Positions 7,791-16,043 of a DNA stretch of 64,000 bases are shown here, piece by piece. Below the pieces are notes generated by a model. It made no database searches. It was not told where the DNA came from and was given only the letters and a program-made list of their open reading frames with translations. Every line of letters starts with the position of its first letter. Within the stretch, counting starts at the first letter, position 1. The position numbers and the translations under genes were made by a program. Origin of the DNA: Candidatus Treponema caballi (GTDB taxonomy: Bacteria; Spirochaetota; Spirochaetia; Treponematales; Treponemataceae); the NCBI GenBank assembly GCA_018066285.1, contig JAGHRS010000052.1:1-64000 (forward strand), in the 5' to 3' direction.

Positions 7791-8370
7791 ATTTCTCCTT
7801 CATCGCTTCATAGCGCATCTGATCATAATCCGGGTCTTTACCTTCATAGGTAAAAGGCCGTTTTTCCAGAATCTCCTGAATCGCCTTCCATGCAGCATCC
7901 TTGCGCGCCTGCTCTTCTTCAGGCGTTTCTTCTTCAACAATGACTTTAAGGCGCTGGCCTTCCTCGTACGGATACGGGCTGTTGCCGCCTATGACGTGAA
8001 TGGCGTCGTGAGAGAAATATGCGTCGTACGTGCGCGCCCGCACCTTACGTGGAGGAACCGGCAGAACAGGCTTTTCCGAAGCAGCATCAGCGGCATACGC
8101 AGGCTCGGCTTCATCAACTTCAAGCAGCTTATCAGTCACATCCGAATAAAGCGGTGTCTTCTGTCCGGGAACCGCGGGCACTTTATTCGCTTTTATGAAA
8201 GCTTCATCGACGTGATAGAAAGCGGCGAGACTGGCGACCGTCCTGTCAGACGGCACAACCGTGCCCGCCTCATACTTGTTGTACGACTGCCGTGAAAGCC
8301 CGATAGCCTCAGCAACCTTTTCCTGTGAATAACCGTTTACCGTGCGCAGATACTTCAAAATCTCTTTCAT
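7777..8370 (-). CDS. XRE-family regulator, antitoxin candidate
   Basis: A 197-residue protein with an N-terminal helix-turn-helix of the Cro/CI type (residues about 5-58, with YSQEKVAEAIGLSRQSYNKY as the core) and a long acidic, Pro/Ala-rich C-terminal part, including EEETPEEEQARKDAAWKAIQ, that could wrap the PIN partner. It precedes and overlaps the PIN gene. It is probably autoregulated: a consensus promoter and three copies of a 17-bp repeat lie directly upstream (8371-8440). The leader is very short. The HTH closely resembles that of 17241-17747. Confidence 0.85.
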   Translation of the reverse strand: MKEILKYLRTVNGYSQEKVAEAIGLSRQSYNKYEAGTVVPSDRTVASLAAFYHVDEAFIKANKVPAVPGQKTPLYSDVTDKLLEVDEAEPAYAADAASEKPVLPVPPRKVRARTYDAYFSHDAIHVIGGNSPYPYEEGQRLKVIVEEETPEEEQARKDAAWKAIQEILEKRPFTYEGKDPDYDQMRYEAMKEKYGPF

Positions 8371-8440
8371 GTTTACACCTTGTAATTAGTATAGTATCTG
8401 ATTTACACATTGTCAATAGATAACTTTACACAATGTCAAT
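8371..8440 (-). promoter_or_regulatory. Promoter and three-copy operator of the XRE/PIN pair
   Basis: On the minus strand, TTGACA (8411-8416) and TATACT (8388-8393) are spaced by 17 nt, a near-consensus sigma-70 promoter. Three related 17-mers, written on the plus strand, lie at 8371-8387 (GTTTACACCTTGTAATT), 8401-8417 (ATTTACACATTGTCAAT) and 8424-8440 (CTTTACACAATGTCAAT). One covers the -35, one lies upstream, and one sits between -10 and ATG, the layout expected for autorepression by the XRE protein. Confidence 0.7.
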
Positions 8441-8454
8441 CTACAAACCAGGAA

Positions 8455-8531
8455 CCAGGGGACGGTTCTCTGGGGCACGCCCGTTTGAGTACACTAGAGA
8501 ACCGTCCCCTGGTGCACGCCCGTTCAAGTAG
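8455..8531. repeat. GGGACGGTTC palindromic repeat element
   Basis: A perfect 17-bp inverted repeat (8455-8471 against 8496-8512, core GGGGACGGTTCTC) is separated by 24 nt. Each half is followed by a related tract, GCACGCCCGTTTGAGTAC at 8475-8492 and GCACGCCCGTTCAAGTAG at 8514-8531. The element lies in the 312-nt gap between the XRE gene and the XRE-FliM fusion. A third half-copy occurs inside prmC (45817-45840). No transposase is present in the window. It resembles the dispersed REP-like palindromes found in many bacterial genomes. Confidence 0.75.
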
Positions 8532-8540
8532 AATTTTGCG

Positions 8541-8568
8541 TAGACTTCATCCGTTTTCGTGCTATAAT
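8541..8568 (+). promoter_or_regulatory. Possible promoter for the XRE-FliM fusion gene
   Basis: A perfect TATAAT lies at 8563-8568, with TAGACT (four of six matches to TTGACA) at 8541-8546, spacing 16 nt. The leader to the ATG at 8683 is about 110 nt and includes AAGGAG shortly before the start. Confidence 0.45.
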
Positions 8569-8682
8569 CTACATAACTCTACTCAAAACTCTACCTGACT
8601 CAACTACCGGTAGGGTGACATATGGCGGAAGCGTGGCGATACTGAAATCAGCCTGCAGGCAAACACACCCAAGGAGAATGAA

Positions 8683-9981
8683 ATGAACGCAGAAAAAACA
8701 GGCGCGCTGATAAAGCAGCTCCGCACAAACAGGAACATGACACAGGCACAGCTTGCCGAGCTCGTGAACGTGAGCGACAAGGCTGTCTCAAAATGGGAGC
8801 GCGGTGACGGCTGCCCAGACATCACGATACTGCCGAAACTTGCGGAAGTACTCGGCGTTGAAATGGAAAGCCTTGTCGAGGGCGCAATCCCGAAAACGCA
8901 GGATGTAAGCGGCATGCATATCAAGGATTACAACTTCCGTCAGCCGGATGTATACCCGCGCCACATGCAGAAGGACATCCTCATGATGGGCGAGGAAATC
9001 AGGAAGAAAATCAACAAGGCGTTCACAGCCATCATGAATGAGCGCTGTGAGATTGCCCTTTTCGGCGTGGATCAGATGGTGAACATTGAGTTTTTGCGCT
9101 CAGTGCCCGCGACCTGCTTTTTCTACGACTTCGACTTCCAGAACAACGGCTTCTGCGTCGAGCTCGATCCTGAACTTGGCAAGATGCTTCTGAAGCAGGA
9201 TGCAGAGAAGTTTCCGTCCATCACAGAGTTTGACCTTGAAGTGCTCAAAAGCTGGTTCATGAAGGAATTTGCCGCTGCGTTTGCAGAAGAGGTTGCCGTA
9301 AATACTGACGGCAGCATAGACGCCGACCGCTTCTCCATCGACAGGGCACGCTCATGCGCCAACACGAACAGCGCGAACCAGGAAGAAATGCACATGATGC
9401 TGCTTCTTTCGTTCAAGTGCAGCGTGAACGGAACTGACCGCTTCCTGAATCTGCAGATGAGCGCGGGCCTTCTTGAAGACATGAGCCTCGCAGGCTTCTT
9501 CAAGGACGGCTACTCAAGCAGGATGAAGTTCCAGCTGCTTTCAAACGTCAAGGACAGGGCAGAGCCCGACAACGTGTTTGTGGAGTTCGGCCGCTTTCGC
9601 CCCGAAAACGTAAATCTGTCACACGGCCAGATTCTCGTCATGGACAAAAAGGAAACGGAGGGCCTTAACGTCGTGTATAAGGACCGCGTCATCCACTCGG
9701 GAAAGACGATTGTTGCGGATGAGCACATGGGCGTTGAGGTGCTTGAATCGCACCAGCTTGATGAAATCACCTACGACGAAGACGATTACCTGAGCGTACG
9801 TCTTGGAAGCACTTCCCTTACAGACGAACAGGTAAGTGCACTGCATCAGGGATCGTACATCATCCTTGACCAGATTGCAGGCGAGCCGCTCCAGATTGTC
9901 CGCTCAGGAAAGACTGTCGCAACCGGTGACATTGTGATTGCAGACGGCTTGTTCGCCATCCGCGTGCTGGAAAGCAAATAA
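8683..9981 (+). CDS. XRE DNA-binding domain fused to FliM-like and two SpoA domains
   Basis: A 432-residue protein with an unusual architecture. Residues about 6-60 are a Cro/CI helix-turn-helix (MTQAQLAELVNVSDKAVSKW). From about 80 the sequence follows the FliM middle domain: DYNFRQPDVYPRHMQKD matches the FliM opening YDFRRPD, then VDQMVNIEFLRSVP corresponds to the VDQxxYxEFxxSLP stretch. Two C-terminal segments look like SpoA/FliN folds: VFVEFGRFRPENVNLSHGQI (about 300-355) and LSVRLGSTSLTDEQ...GDIVIADGLFAIRVLES (about 370-432). FliM/FliN form the flagellar switch and SctQ the type III sorting platform. Why one would carry a DNA-binding domain is unknown. AAGGAG precedes the ATG. Confidence 0.8.
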   Translation: MNAEKTGALIKQLRTNRNMTQAQLAELVNVSDKAVSKWERGDGCPDITILPKLAEVLGVEMESLVEGAIPKTQDVSGMHIKDYNFRQPDVYPRHMQKDILMMGEEIRKKINKAFTAIMNERCEIALFGVDQMVNIEFLRSVPATCFFYDFDFQNNGFCVELDPELGKMLLKQDAEKFPSITEFDLEVLKSWFMKEFAAAFAEEVAVNTDGSIDADRFSIDRARSCANTNSANQEEMHMMLLLSFKCSVNGTDRFLNLQMSAGLLEDMSLAGFFKDGYSSRMKFQLLSNVKDRAEPDNVFVEFGRFRPENVNLSHGQILVMDKKETEGLNVVYKDRVIHSGKTIVADEHMGVEVLESHQLDEITYDEDDYLSVRLGSTSLTDEQVSALHQGSYIILDQIAGEPLQIVRSGKTVATGDIVIADGLFAIRVLESK

Positions 9982-10245
9982 CACAAAAATATTGTCGTCA
10001 TCTTCCTTATTGCCCTGCTTATTGCATGCTTCCAGAACAGGAAGCTTTCTTTCGATGAAAAGCTCAAGCTGATGGGTAACGGCGTCGCCTACTTCATCCT
10101 TTCAATCATTCCGGCTAAGTTTTCTGCCGCCGCAGCACTCGGCTCAAACGTCAGTGCCTTTGAAGTGCTTCCGTTCCTGTTCTATCCGTATGCGCTGCTG
10201 ATCAGCTCACTGCTGTTCATCTACCTGGGCCGCGACAGGAAATAA
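9982..10245 (+). pseudogene. 5'-truncated membrane-protein remnant
   Basis: An open frame of 87 sense codons begins immediately after the TAA of the XRE-FliM gene, in the same frame, and ends at TAA 10243-10245. It has no ATG until 10072. It encodes two hydrophobic segments, IVVIFLIALLIACF and YPYALLISSLLFIYLG, joined by a polar loop (NRKLSFDEKLKLMGNG) and a small-residue stretch. This looks like the C-terminus of a multi-span transporter whose 5' part is gone. Readthrough of the TAA would instead add a membrane anchor to the FliM fusion. Apart from this the 360-nt gap holds little. Confidence 0.6.
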
Positions 10246-10341
10246 CGGGAAAAAGGTCCGTTTTCAGGGGATAAATTACACAGTTCCGTCATTCTGAAGA
10301 AACTGTTTTCCATTTCGCACATTATCTTATACACTTGCGTT

Positions 10342-11517
10342 ATGGACTATTCTAAACTGTACTTCTTTCAGATTGACGTGATGTGCGTCATTCCCCTTCT
10401 GAGCATTCTGCTGAATATCGCAAGGGACAACCGCAAAATCGGAATGGAAGAAATTTTCCTGCGGCGGATCATCCTTACAAATGTCGTCTATTGTCTTTCT
10501 GATACAGTTTACTTTCTCGTATATAAGTCAGGAATTCCTGACAGCATAACCATCCCGGTGATGTACGTCACCAATATCGTGTACGTTGGAATTCCGCTTG
10601 TTTACAGTCTTTTCATAACAAAATATGCGGCATACAAGCTGAACAACAGTAACCTGACCGATACGCTTTCCGGAAAAATCATCATAGCGCCGCTGATTAT
10701 CTGTTTCCTGCTGATGTTTTCAACTCCATTCACCCATTTCATATTCTACATAGATGGAAACGCGGAATATCACAGGGCAGCTGGCGCCTATCTCATTCCA
10801 GCAGTTGCCTGGGGTTATCTCCTGGCAGTTACTGTTGCAACAGCAATCAGAATCATGCGCACAGAAAGCGTCGTTGAAAAAGATGCACTCAGGCCACTGG
10901 AGTCATTCCTGGTTCTTCCATTCATAACAACGGTCATCCAGCTGCTTTTCTACGGATTATCTGTGGCGGCATACGGTTTCACAGTCTCAATCATCGTATT
11001 TTACATAAGGCGTCTGCAGAACCAGATTTCCAACGACGATCTTACAGGCCTGAAAAGCCGTGCTGAATTCAAGCGCTTTGTCACCAGCCACATAAAGAAG
11101 ACTCAGCAGCAGGATATGTTTGTCGTCATGCTCGACTTTGACAAGTTCAAGAAAATCAACGACACGTACGGACACATAGAAGGCGACAGGGCATTGCAGA
11201 ACGCCGCATTTGTTCTGAAAAAGGCATGTCTTGAAGTAAACCAGAACTACGTTCTGTCACGTTATGGCGGAGACGAGTTCATCATTGTGGGAAAATATGC
11301 AGATGGTGATGAAGACAGGAAGCTGAAACAGGCAGTTGATTCCAACATCCAGAAGATAAATGATTCAAGGATAAACAAATTCACCGTAAGCCTGAGCTTC
11401 GGTTTCGCCCATAAGGCCATTTCAAGCTATCAGGAATTCTGCACAATCATTTCTGAAGCTGACGAAGCAATGTACAAGGACAAACTGCAGAAAAAACAGG
11501 TCGACTTTTCGCGCTGA
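10342..11517 (+). CDS. Membrane diguanylate cyclase (GGDEF)
   Basis: A 391-residue protein that should make cyclic di-GMP from two GTP. About seven hydrophobic segments fill residues 1-215 and form a membrane sensor of unknown ligand. The GGDEF domain starts at DDLTGLKSRAEFKRF (about 232) and has FDKFKKINDTYGH and an intact YGGDEF active loop. The inhibitory RxxD site expected just before GGDEF is absent, so product inhibition may be lost. The ATG is preceded by TACACT only 6 nt upstream and has no Shine-Dalgarno, so the mRNA may be leaderless. Confidence 0.92.
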   Translation: MDYSKLYFFQIDVMCVIPLLSILLNIARDNRKIGMEEIFLRRIILTNVVYCLSDTVYFLVYKSGIPDSITIPVMYVTNIVYVGIPLVYSLFITKYAAYKLNNSNLTDTLSGKIIIAPLIICFLLMFSTPFTHFIFYIDGNAEYHRAAGAYLIPAVAWGYLLAVTVATAIRIMRTESVVEKDALRPLESFLVLPFITTVIQLLFYGLSVAAYGFTVSIIVFYIRRLQNQISNDDLTGLKSRAEFKRFVTSHIKKTQQQDMFVVMLDFDKFKKINDTYGHIEGDRALQNAAFVLKKACLEVNQNYVLSRYGGDEFIIVGKYADGDEDRKLKQAVDSNIQKINDSRINKFTVSLSFGFAHKAISSYQEFCTIISEADEAMYKDKLQKKQVDFSR

Positions 11518-11521
11518 CCTG

Positions 11522-11749
11522 TTACATTCCGCCCAAACAGCCAGACTGGCTTTCTTCCGGATGAGCGACGACAATGCCGCATTTCGCTTCACGATTAAGC
11601 TCGGCAAGTTCCTTCTTGCCGTCAATGTACAGCTGGTAGTCAACGCCTGTTGAACAGGTGTCGCAGCCTATATCCCAGCCATCGCCGAGCGCGTTGCGTA
11701 CAATGGCCTCGCGCTCTTCCCGGGTAGTGTCTTTAATCAGAATGCTCAT
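11522..11749 (-). CDS. Small conserved protein, often annotated as PurH-like
   Basis: A 75-residue protein starting MSILIKDTTREEREAIVRNA, with WDIGCDTCSTGVDYQLYIDG and KELAELNREAKCG. From memory it resembles a short family common in gut Firmicutes that is named purine biosynthesis protein PurH by old transfer. It is far too short to be the AICAR transformylase/IMP cyclase, so the function is unknown. The cysteines (CDTC) could bind a metal. The start is set by AGGGGG 7-8 nt upstream. It overlaps the end of the upstream gene by 17 nt and should be co-translated with it. Confidence 0.7.
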   Translation of the reverse strand: MSILIKDTTREEREAIVRNALGDGWDIGCDTCSTGVDYQLYIDGKKELAELNREAKCGIVVAHPEESQSGCLGGM

Positions 11750-12095
11750 TATCTTTCCCCCTTGGCAGGCAGGACTCCCACCAGTCACGGCAATCAGCGC
11801 CGTCACGCTCACAGTACTCTTCTATCGGCTCAAGAAATGCAGGATTCGCCTTCACCAGCGTTTTGACAGCAAGCGAAAAGCGGTTTTCCGCAATCTTCTG
11901 ATACATTGAAAGAAACTGCTCCGGCGCTGTCTGATCTACAACCTGAACGTACTCTCCGTCCGGAATGCCGCCGCAGTTCATATCCACATAATCGCTGAGT
12001 CCTGACGCGCCGCACTGCTCGCCGTATGCGATGATCTGGCCCGCCATGCTGTTGAGAAGCTGAATCTTTGCAAAAAGCTGTTCGTGTGAATCCAT
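11733..12095 (-). CDS. Conserved hypothetical protein
   Basis: A 120-residue soluble protein, MDSHEQLFAKIQLLNSMAGQ..., with a helical front half, four cysteines including a C-terminal EYCERDGADCRDWWESC cluster, and an acidic tail. I do not recognise the family. The ATG at 12095 has AAGGGG 6 nt upstream. Upstream in-frame codons run into the histidine phosphatase gene and have no start signal. It sits between the histidine phosphatase gene and the small PurH-like gene, with tight spacing or overlap, so the three probably share one transcript. Confidence 0.75.
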   Translation of the reverse strand: MDSHEQLFAKIQLLNSMAGQIIAYGEQCGASGLSDYVDMNCGGIPDGEYVQVVDQTAPEQFLSMYQKIAENRFSLAVKTLVKANPAFLEPIEEYCERDGADCRDWWESCLPRGKDNEHSD

Positions 12096-12105
12096 GAGAA
12101 GCCCC

Positions 12106-12666
12106 TTATGACCATGTATCCGGCAGCGGCATAAGCTTGCACTGCTCAAGGCCATTCGCCCAGAACTCAGAGCGCGGCAGATTCCGTACCTGACAGACAA
12201 TGCTCGAGTTCATGGCGCCGTGGCCCACAATAAGCACGTCCTTTCCCTCAGCAAGCAGCGGCTTCACTTTCTCAGCAAGGAACGCGCCCGTCCTCTCAAA
12301 AAGCGAGTCCATGCTTTCAGCTGTCTCAGGAGCAGTATAATGTGCGGGATCTAAGAAAAAGGGATTAATCGGACAGTCCGGGTCAGAGAAGCTGTTTTCA
12401 ACGCCTTCATAGCAGCCGAAGTTCATCTCTTTGAGGCGGTCGTCGTAGATAATGGGAACATTGCGTCCTTCAAGCAGAAGGGCGGCTGTCTCTTTTGCGC
12501 GCATGAGCGGCGAGCAGAAGCACACGTCAAAGTGCACATCCTTATACTCGTCGTGCGCTTTCACAGCAAGGGCGCGGCCATCTGCATTCAGCGGGATGTC
12601 CGTCTGCCCCTGCAGTTTACGCATGGCATTCCATCCGGTAATGCCATGCCGCATGATATATAACAT
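12106..12666 (-). CDS. Histidine phosphatase family protein (phosphoglycerate mutase-like)
   Basis: A 186-residue member of the RHG superfamily. MLYIMRHGITGWN has the phospho-accepting histidine and its arginine, FCSPLMRAKETA the second arginine, EMNFGCYEGVE the acid segment and IVGHGAMNSS the second catalytic histidine. It is shorter than glycolytic phosphoglycerate mutase and resembles the broad-specificity phosphatases PhoE and CobC. The ATG shares a base with the TGA of the upstream barrel-protein gene (TGATG), implying coupled translation. Confidence 0.9.
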   Translation of the reverse strand: MLYIMRHGITGWNAMRKLQGQTDIPLNADGRALAVKAHDEYKDVHFDVCFCSPLMRAKETAALLLEGRNVPIIYDDRLKEMNFGCYEGVENSFSDPDCPINPFFLDPAHYTAPETAESMDSLFERTGAFLAEKVKPLLAEGKDVLIVGHGAMNSSIVCQVRNLPRSEFWANGLEQCKLMPLPDTWS

Positions 12667-13424
12667 CAGAACTTGAGACCGTAACCGAAGCCGATGTTGA
12701 ATGAAATGCGGTTTCCGATTTCTTCAAGATTCTGAGAGAAAATGTATCCTGTATCAGCAGAATGATATGTCTTGTTTAAATCATAGGTAACAGTGAAATC
12801 ATAGGACATGAGCCATTTTCCCATAATAAGGCCTGCATCAAAACCACCTCTGATACCATACAGAATGTCATTCTGCAGCTTAACAGGTGAATCCATTTCT
12901 GTTCCTGCCATTCTTATTTCAGTTGTATCACCGGTTATTGCAATATTCGGTCCTATTTTGGCCGCAACCCATCCGAGACTGTCATTAACGAAATAATTGC
13001 GGTAATGAGGATACACTTCAACCACTGAGAAGGCGCGAACGTAGTCTAACTGGCCATCTGAATCCTTTGGTTCAAAATGAGAATCAAAACCTTCCTGGAA
13101 CATATATGTAACATCAGCTCCAACACCTTTCTTCTTGTCAAGCGCTACATACAGATATCCGTCCAAACCGCAGGAAAGGTTCTGCTGGCTTGATACAAGA
13201 TTCGTTGCGTTATAGCCACTTCGAAAAACTCCTCTGGAAAGGAGTTCAAGCATATCACGCTGAGCAACATCCTTACCACCAGTATAAATAACAGGCTTAA
13301 AGACAAAGTTTGCACCAAGAACAACCGGGCTGTAATCTCTTGTTTCAATTACCGTATACTCAACAGCAGAAAGCCCTGAAACAACACAAAGTGCCATAAG
13401 AATGGCAATAATCATTTTTTTCAT
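12666..13424 (-). CDS. Putative outer-membrane beta-barrel protein
   Basis: A 252-residue exported protein. The start at 13424 gives a clear signal peptide (MKKMIIAILMALCVVSGLSA, cleavage near SA/VEY) with GGGAG upstream. The mature part is a series of short amphipathic strands with aromatic girdle residues (YLYVALDKKKGVG, GVGADVTYMF, YDFTVTYDLNKTYH) and ends in IGFGYGLKF with a terminal phenylalanine, the usual barrel-assembly signal. An eight-stranded porin-like or OmpA-like barrel is likely. It is the first gene of a four-gene run down to 11522. Confidence 0.75.
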   Translation of the reverse strand: MKKMIIAILMALCVVSGLSAVEYTVIETRDYSPVVLGANFVFKPVIYTGGKDVAQRDMLELLSRGVFRSGYNATNLVSSQQNLSCGLDGYLYVALDKKKGVGADVTYMFQEGFDSHFEPKDSDGQLDYVRAFSVVEVYPHYRNYFVNDSLGWVAAKIGPNIAITGDTTEIRMAGTEMDSPVKLQNDILYGIRGGFDAGLIMGKWLMSYDFTVTYDLNKTYHSADTGYIFSQNLEEIGNRISFNIGFGYGLKF

Positions 13425-13500
13425 ATAAATTCTCCCTGAATTATTTACTTCTGTTACTGTATCATAAAAAAATGAAAAATCAAAATTCACTGATAAAAAG

Positions 13501-15210
13501 TCAGTTCTCAACGCTGTTGTAGTACTTTTCCAGCTCGTCGCGGCAGCTTAAGAAAACAGGAACAAGCTCCGGGTCAAAATGAGAGCCGGCGTCCTTCTCA
13601 ATGATGGCAAACGCCTCGTCGTAACTGAACGCATCCTTGTAGCAACGCTTTGAAACGAGCGCATCGAACACATCCGCAAGCGCCATGATTCGTGCCTCAA
13701 ACGGAATCTCGTCACCCTTAAGACCGCACGGATAGCCTGTTCCGTTCACCTTTTCGTGATGATAGTGAGCCACATTATCAGCAACTGCAACAAATTCCGG
13801 CTCCTCAAGATCAGTCAGAACCTGTCTGACCATTCCAGAGCCAATTTCAGCATGCTTCTTCATGATGGCATATTCTTCATCAGTAAAGCGGCCCTGTTTA
13901 CGTAAGACAGCGTCATCAACACCAATTTTTCCAAGATCATGCATAGGCGCGCTTCGAATGACAAGGCGCAGGAACTGGCGGTCAAGACCGAACCCCGTAC
14001 GGAGCAGTTTCTGGGCGAAAATCCTGACGACGTCGCTTGTCCGCTTGATGTGACCGCCAGTACTCAGGTCGCGAGATTCAACCATCTGCGACATGCCCAG
14101 AATCGTCTTTTCCTGCATGCTCCTGATCTTTTCCGTTTTAAGCTCAACTTCCTGATTCAGTTTTTCGTTGTACTTCTCGGTAAGCTCAAGCACGCGGACA
14201 TGATCAGTCACATCCCTGAGTTCAAGCGTAACGCCTGCAGTATGCTTATGAAAGCTCAGAAGCGAGTGGATTTCAGTTTCAAATGTCTTAAGTCCAATCT
14301 TCAGATTTGCGCTGTTCCTGTGCTGATGCCCTCGTATTTCTTCGCACTCCTCAAGAAAAGCCTCAATATCCTGAAGCACCAGCACCAGTTCCCCAGGCGG
14401 AGAAGCAATCTTCTTTCCAAGCGGTGTGTCACCCAGCGACTCAAAAAGGTTCAGGGCGCACTCATTGGCACCCATATACCGCATTCTTTTATCAAACGAA
14501 ATGAAACCTACCTTTTCAAGCTGCTCATCAATAACGTCCTCATTTTCAACAACTGCAAAGACATCTGACTTATAAATGGGCACAAGCGCCCCCGCCATAA
14601 GGACAATGTAGACGATCGGCGTCAAATCACACGTCTGAAAAAGCAGCTTATCAATAAGGTAATAGCTGCTGGTAAGAACTTCACAGATGACAAGGGCAAC
14701 AATACCGGACTTATAGACATTCTTCATCCTGAAACATGCGTACAGCGCCACAAAGAGCGATGCTGCCAGATACGCATACATAGTGAGCGGATGCAGGAAA
14801 TGAAGCGGGCCATACTGCCTTGCCAGCGTACAGACGCCGTTGATGAAGACAAGGTCCACATCCGTATAGAAAAGATTGTTGTACCCGATGGTGCAGACTG
14901 CAAAGAAAACAAACATCTGAATGATTGTCAGCACAGTTATGACAGGAACACGCACACGGATGTTGCACACTCCGCAGACAGTCAGGAAGTAAAGCAAAGG
15001 AAGGAAACACGCGCCAAGATAGTAGATTTTGCATGAGATGATGGCACCAGACACATCCGTCTGAAGGGCAAGACTCAGATAGCCAATGTTGGCAAGCGTC
15101 ATGACAAGAAGCATGATGTTCTGAATGATGCCCCTTCTGACATCCACAAGGAAATACCAGAAGCACATGGCAATAGAGACAGCTACACAAATGAAATAAA
15201 CAGGAATCAT
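13501..15210 (-). CDS. Membrane HD-GYP cyclic-di-GMP phosphodiesterase
   Basis: A 569-residue protein. Residues 1-220 hold about eight hydrophobic helices resembling the N-terminal membrane sensor found on many histidine kinases. A PAS-like region (about 230-350) begins VGFISFDKRMRYMGAN. A short coiled coil leads into an HD-GYP domain with HDLGKIG near 423 and HHEKVNGTGYP near 485-495, plus the IMALADVFDALVSKR motif. All metal-binding positions seem present, so it probably degrades cyclic di-GMP. AAGGAAG precedes the ATG. It is the only complete HD-GYP domain in the window. Confidence 0.93.
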   Translation of the reverse strand: MIPVYFICVAVSIAMCFWYFLVDVRRGIIQNIMLLVMTLANIGYLSLALQTDVSGAIISCKIYYLGACFLPLLYFLTVCGVCNIRVRVPVITVLTIIQMFVFFAVCTIGYNNLFYTDVDLVFINGVCTLARQYGPLHFLHPLTMYAYLAASLFVALYACFRMKNVYKSGIVALVICEVLTSSYYLIDKLLFQTCDLTPIVYIVLMAGALVPIYKSDVFAVVENEDVIDEQLEKVGFISFDKRMRYMGANECALNLFESLGDTPLGKKIASPPGELVLVLQDIEAFLEECEEIRGHQHRNSANLKIGLKTFETEIHSLLSFHKHTAGVTLELRDVTDHVRVLELTEKYNEKLNQEVELKTEKIRSMQEKTILGMSQMVESRDLSTGGHIKRTSDVVRIFAQKLLRTGFGLDRQFLRLVIRSAPMHDLGKIGVDDAVLRKQGRFTDEEYAIMKKHAEIGSGMVRQVLTDLEEPEFVAVADNVAHYHHEKVNGTGYPCGLKGDEIPFEARIMALADVFDALVSKRCYKDAFSYDEAFAIIEKDAGSHFDPELVPVFLSCRDELEKYYNSVEN

Positions 15211-15242
15211 AGACTTCCTTTACTTTTTTTTATTTATATATA

Positions 15243-15977
15243 CTATAACACCATTTCAGACTGCTGTGTCACCTCATCCGGCAGTTTTGCAAGATAAATG
15301 CCGTATACAATGCAGCCAGAAAACACGACGCCAGTCACAATCCACGAAAGAACCATGCCGTAATTGATGAAATACGAAAAGATATCTATCAGCTGATGAG
15401 AAATGATACACGGCCAGAGACTCCTGCTCCTGTAGAAAACCATGGTAAACATAAACCCCATCGCAACCGCATACACAACCTGGATGAACGTCATCAGCGT
15501 ATCCATTCCCGTAAACAGATTCACGATATGACCAATACCGAACGTCACAGAAGACACCGTCACCGCTGTAACGACACCTTCACTCTTCAAAAGCGCACTG
15601 AACAGAAGGCCCCGGAAAAGCATTTCTTCTATGTAACCCACAAACAGCATTGAAACAACAGTGCCGGCAAGCGCAATGCCATGCTCAGAAAACGCAACGC
15701 CTCCCCACAGATTTGAAGACGTAATTATCCATAAAGGAATGAAATACAGAAACTTACGGGAATGCACAGGCCACGAAGAAAGCCCGTATCTTCCGGCGTT
15801 CCCGGAAAGACACACACCAAGCGTAATCACCAAAGCGCAGCAGCCAAGGAAAAGGATGCACCAATAACTGTCACTGCCGCCCGGCACATTTGCCGACCCG
15901 AAACAGTACACAGCAATCAGCAGGATGGCAGAACCAACCTCATGTCTTCCAATAAAATCACGCATCCAATGACGCAC
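15243..15977 (-). CDS. CPBP-family intramembrane glutamic protease
   Basis: A 244-residue polytopic membrane protein. Motif 1 is EEMLFR at residues 117-122 (EExxxR), followed by FGIGHIVNLF with the conserved histidine and ISHQLIDIF as the third motif. These glutamate/histidine residues form the catalytic centre of the Rce1/CAAX-protease-like group. Bacterial members process or protect small peptides, and the substrate is not evident. Seven or eight transmembrane helices are visible. It has no tight operon partner. Confidence 0.87.
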   Translation of the reverse strand: MRHWMRDFIGRHEVGSAILLIAVYCFGSANVPGGSDSYWCILFLGCCALVITLGVCLSGNAGRYGLSSWPVHSRKFLYFIPLWIITSSNLWGGVAFSEHGIALAGTVVSMLFVGYIEEMLFRGLLFSALLKSEGVVTAVTVSSVTFGIGHIVNLFTGMDTLMTFIQVVYAVAMGFMFTMVFYRSRSLWPCIISHQLIDIFSYFINYGMVLSWIVTGVVFSGCIVYGIYLAKLPDEVTQQSEMVL

Positions 15978-16043
15978 CAGAAGCCCCCGTAACCAGTCGA
16001 TGTACCAACAGTATACCGGAACCGTGTGTTTTTTGCATCAAAC

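Noticed and set aside
8455-8531. Insertion sequence or its terminal repeats
   Set aside because: No transposase frame lies between or beside the arms and there is no target duplication. It is kept only as a repeat element.
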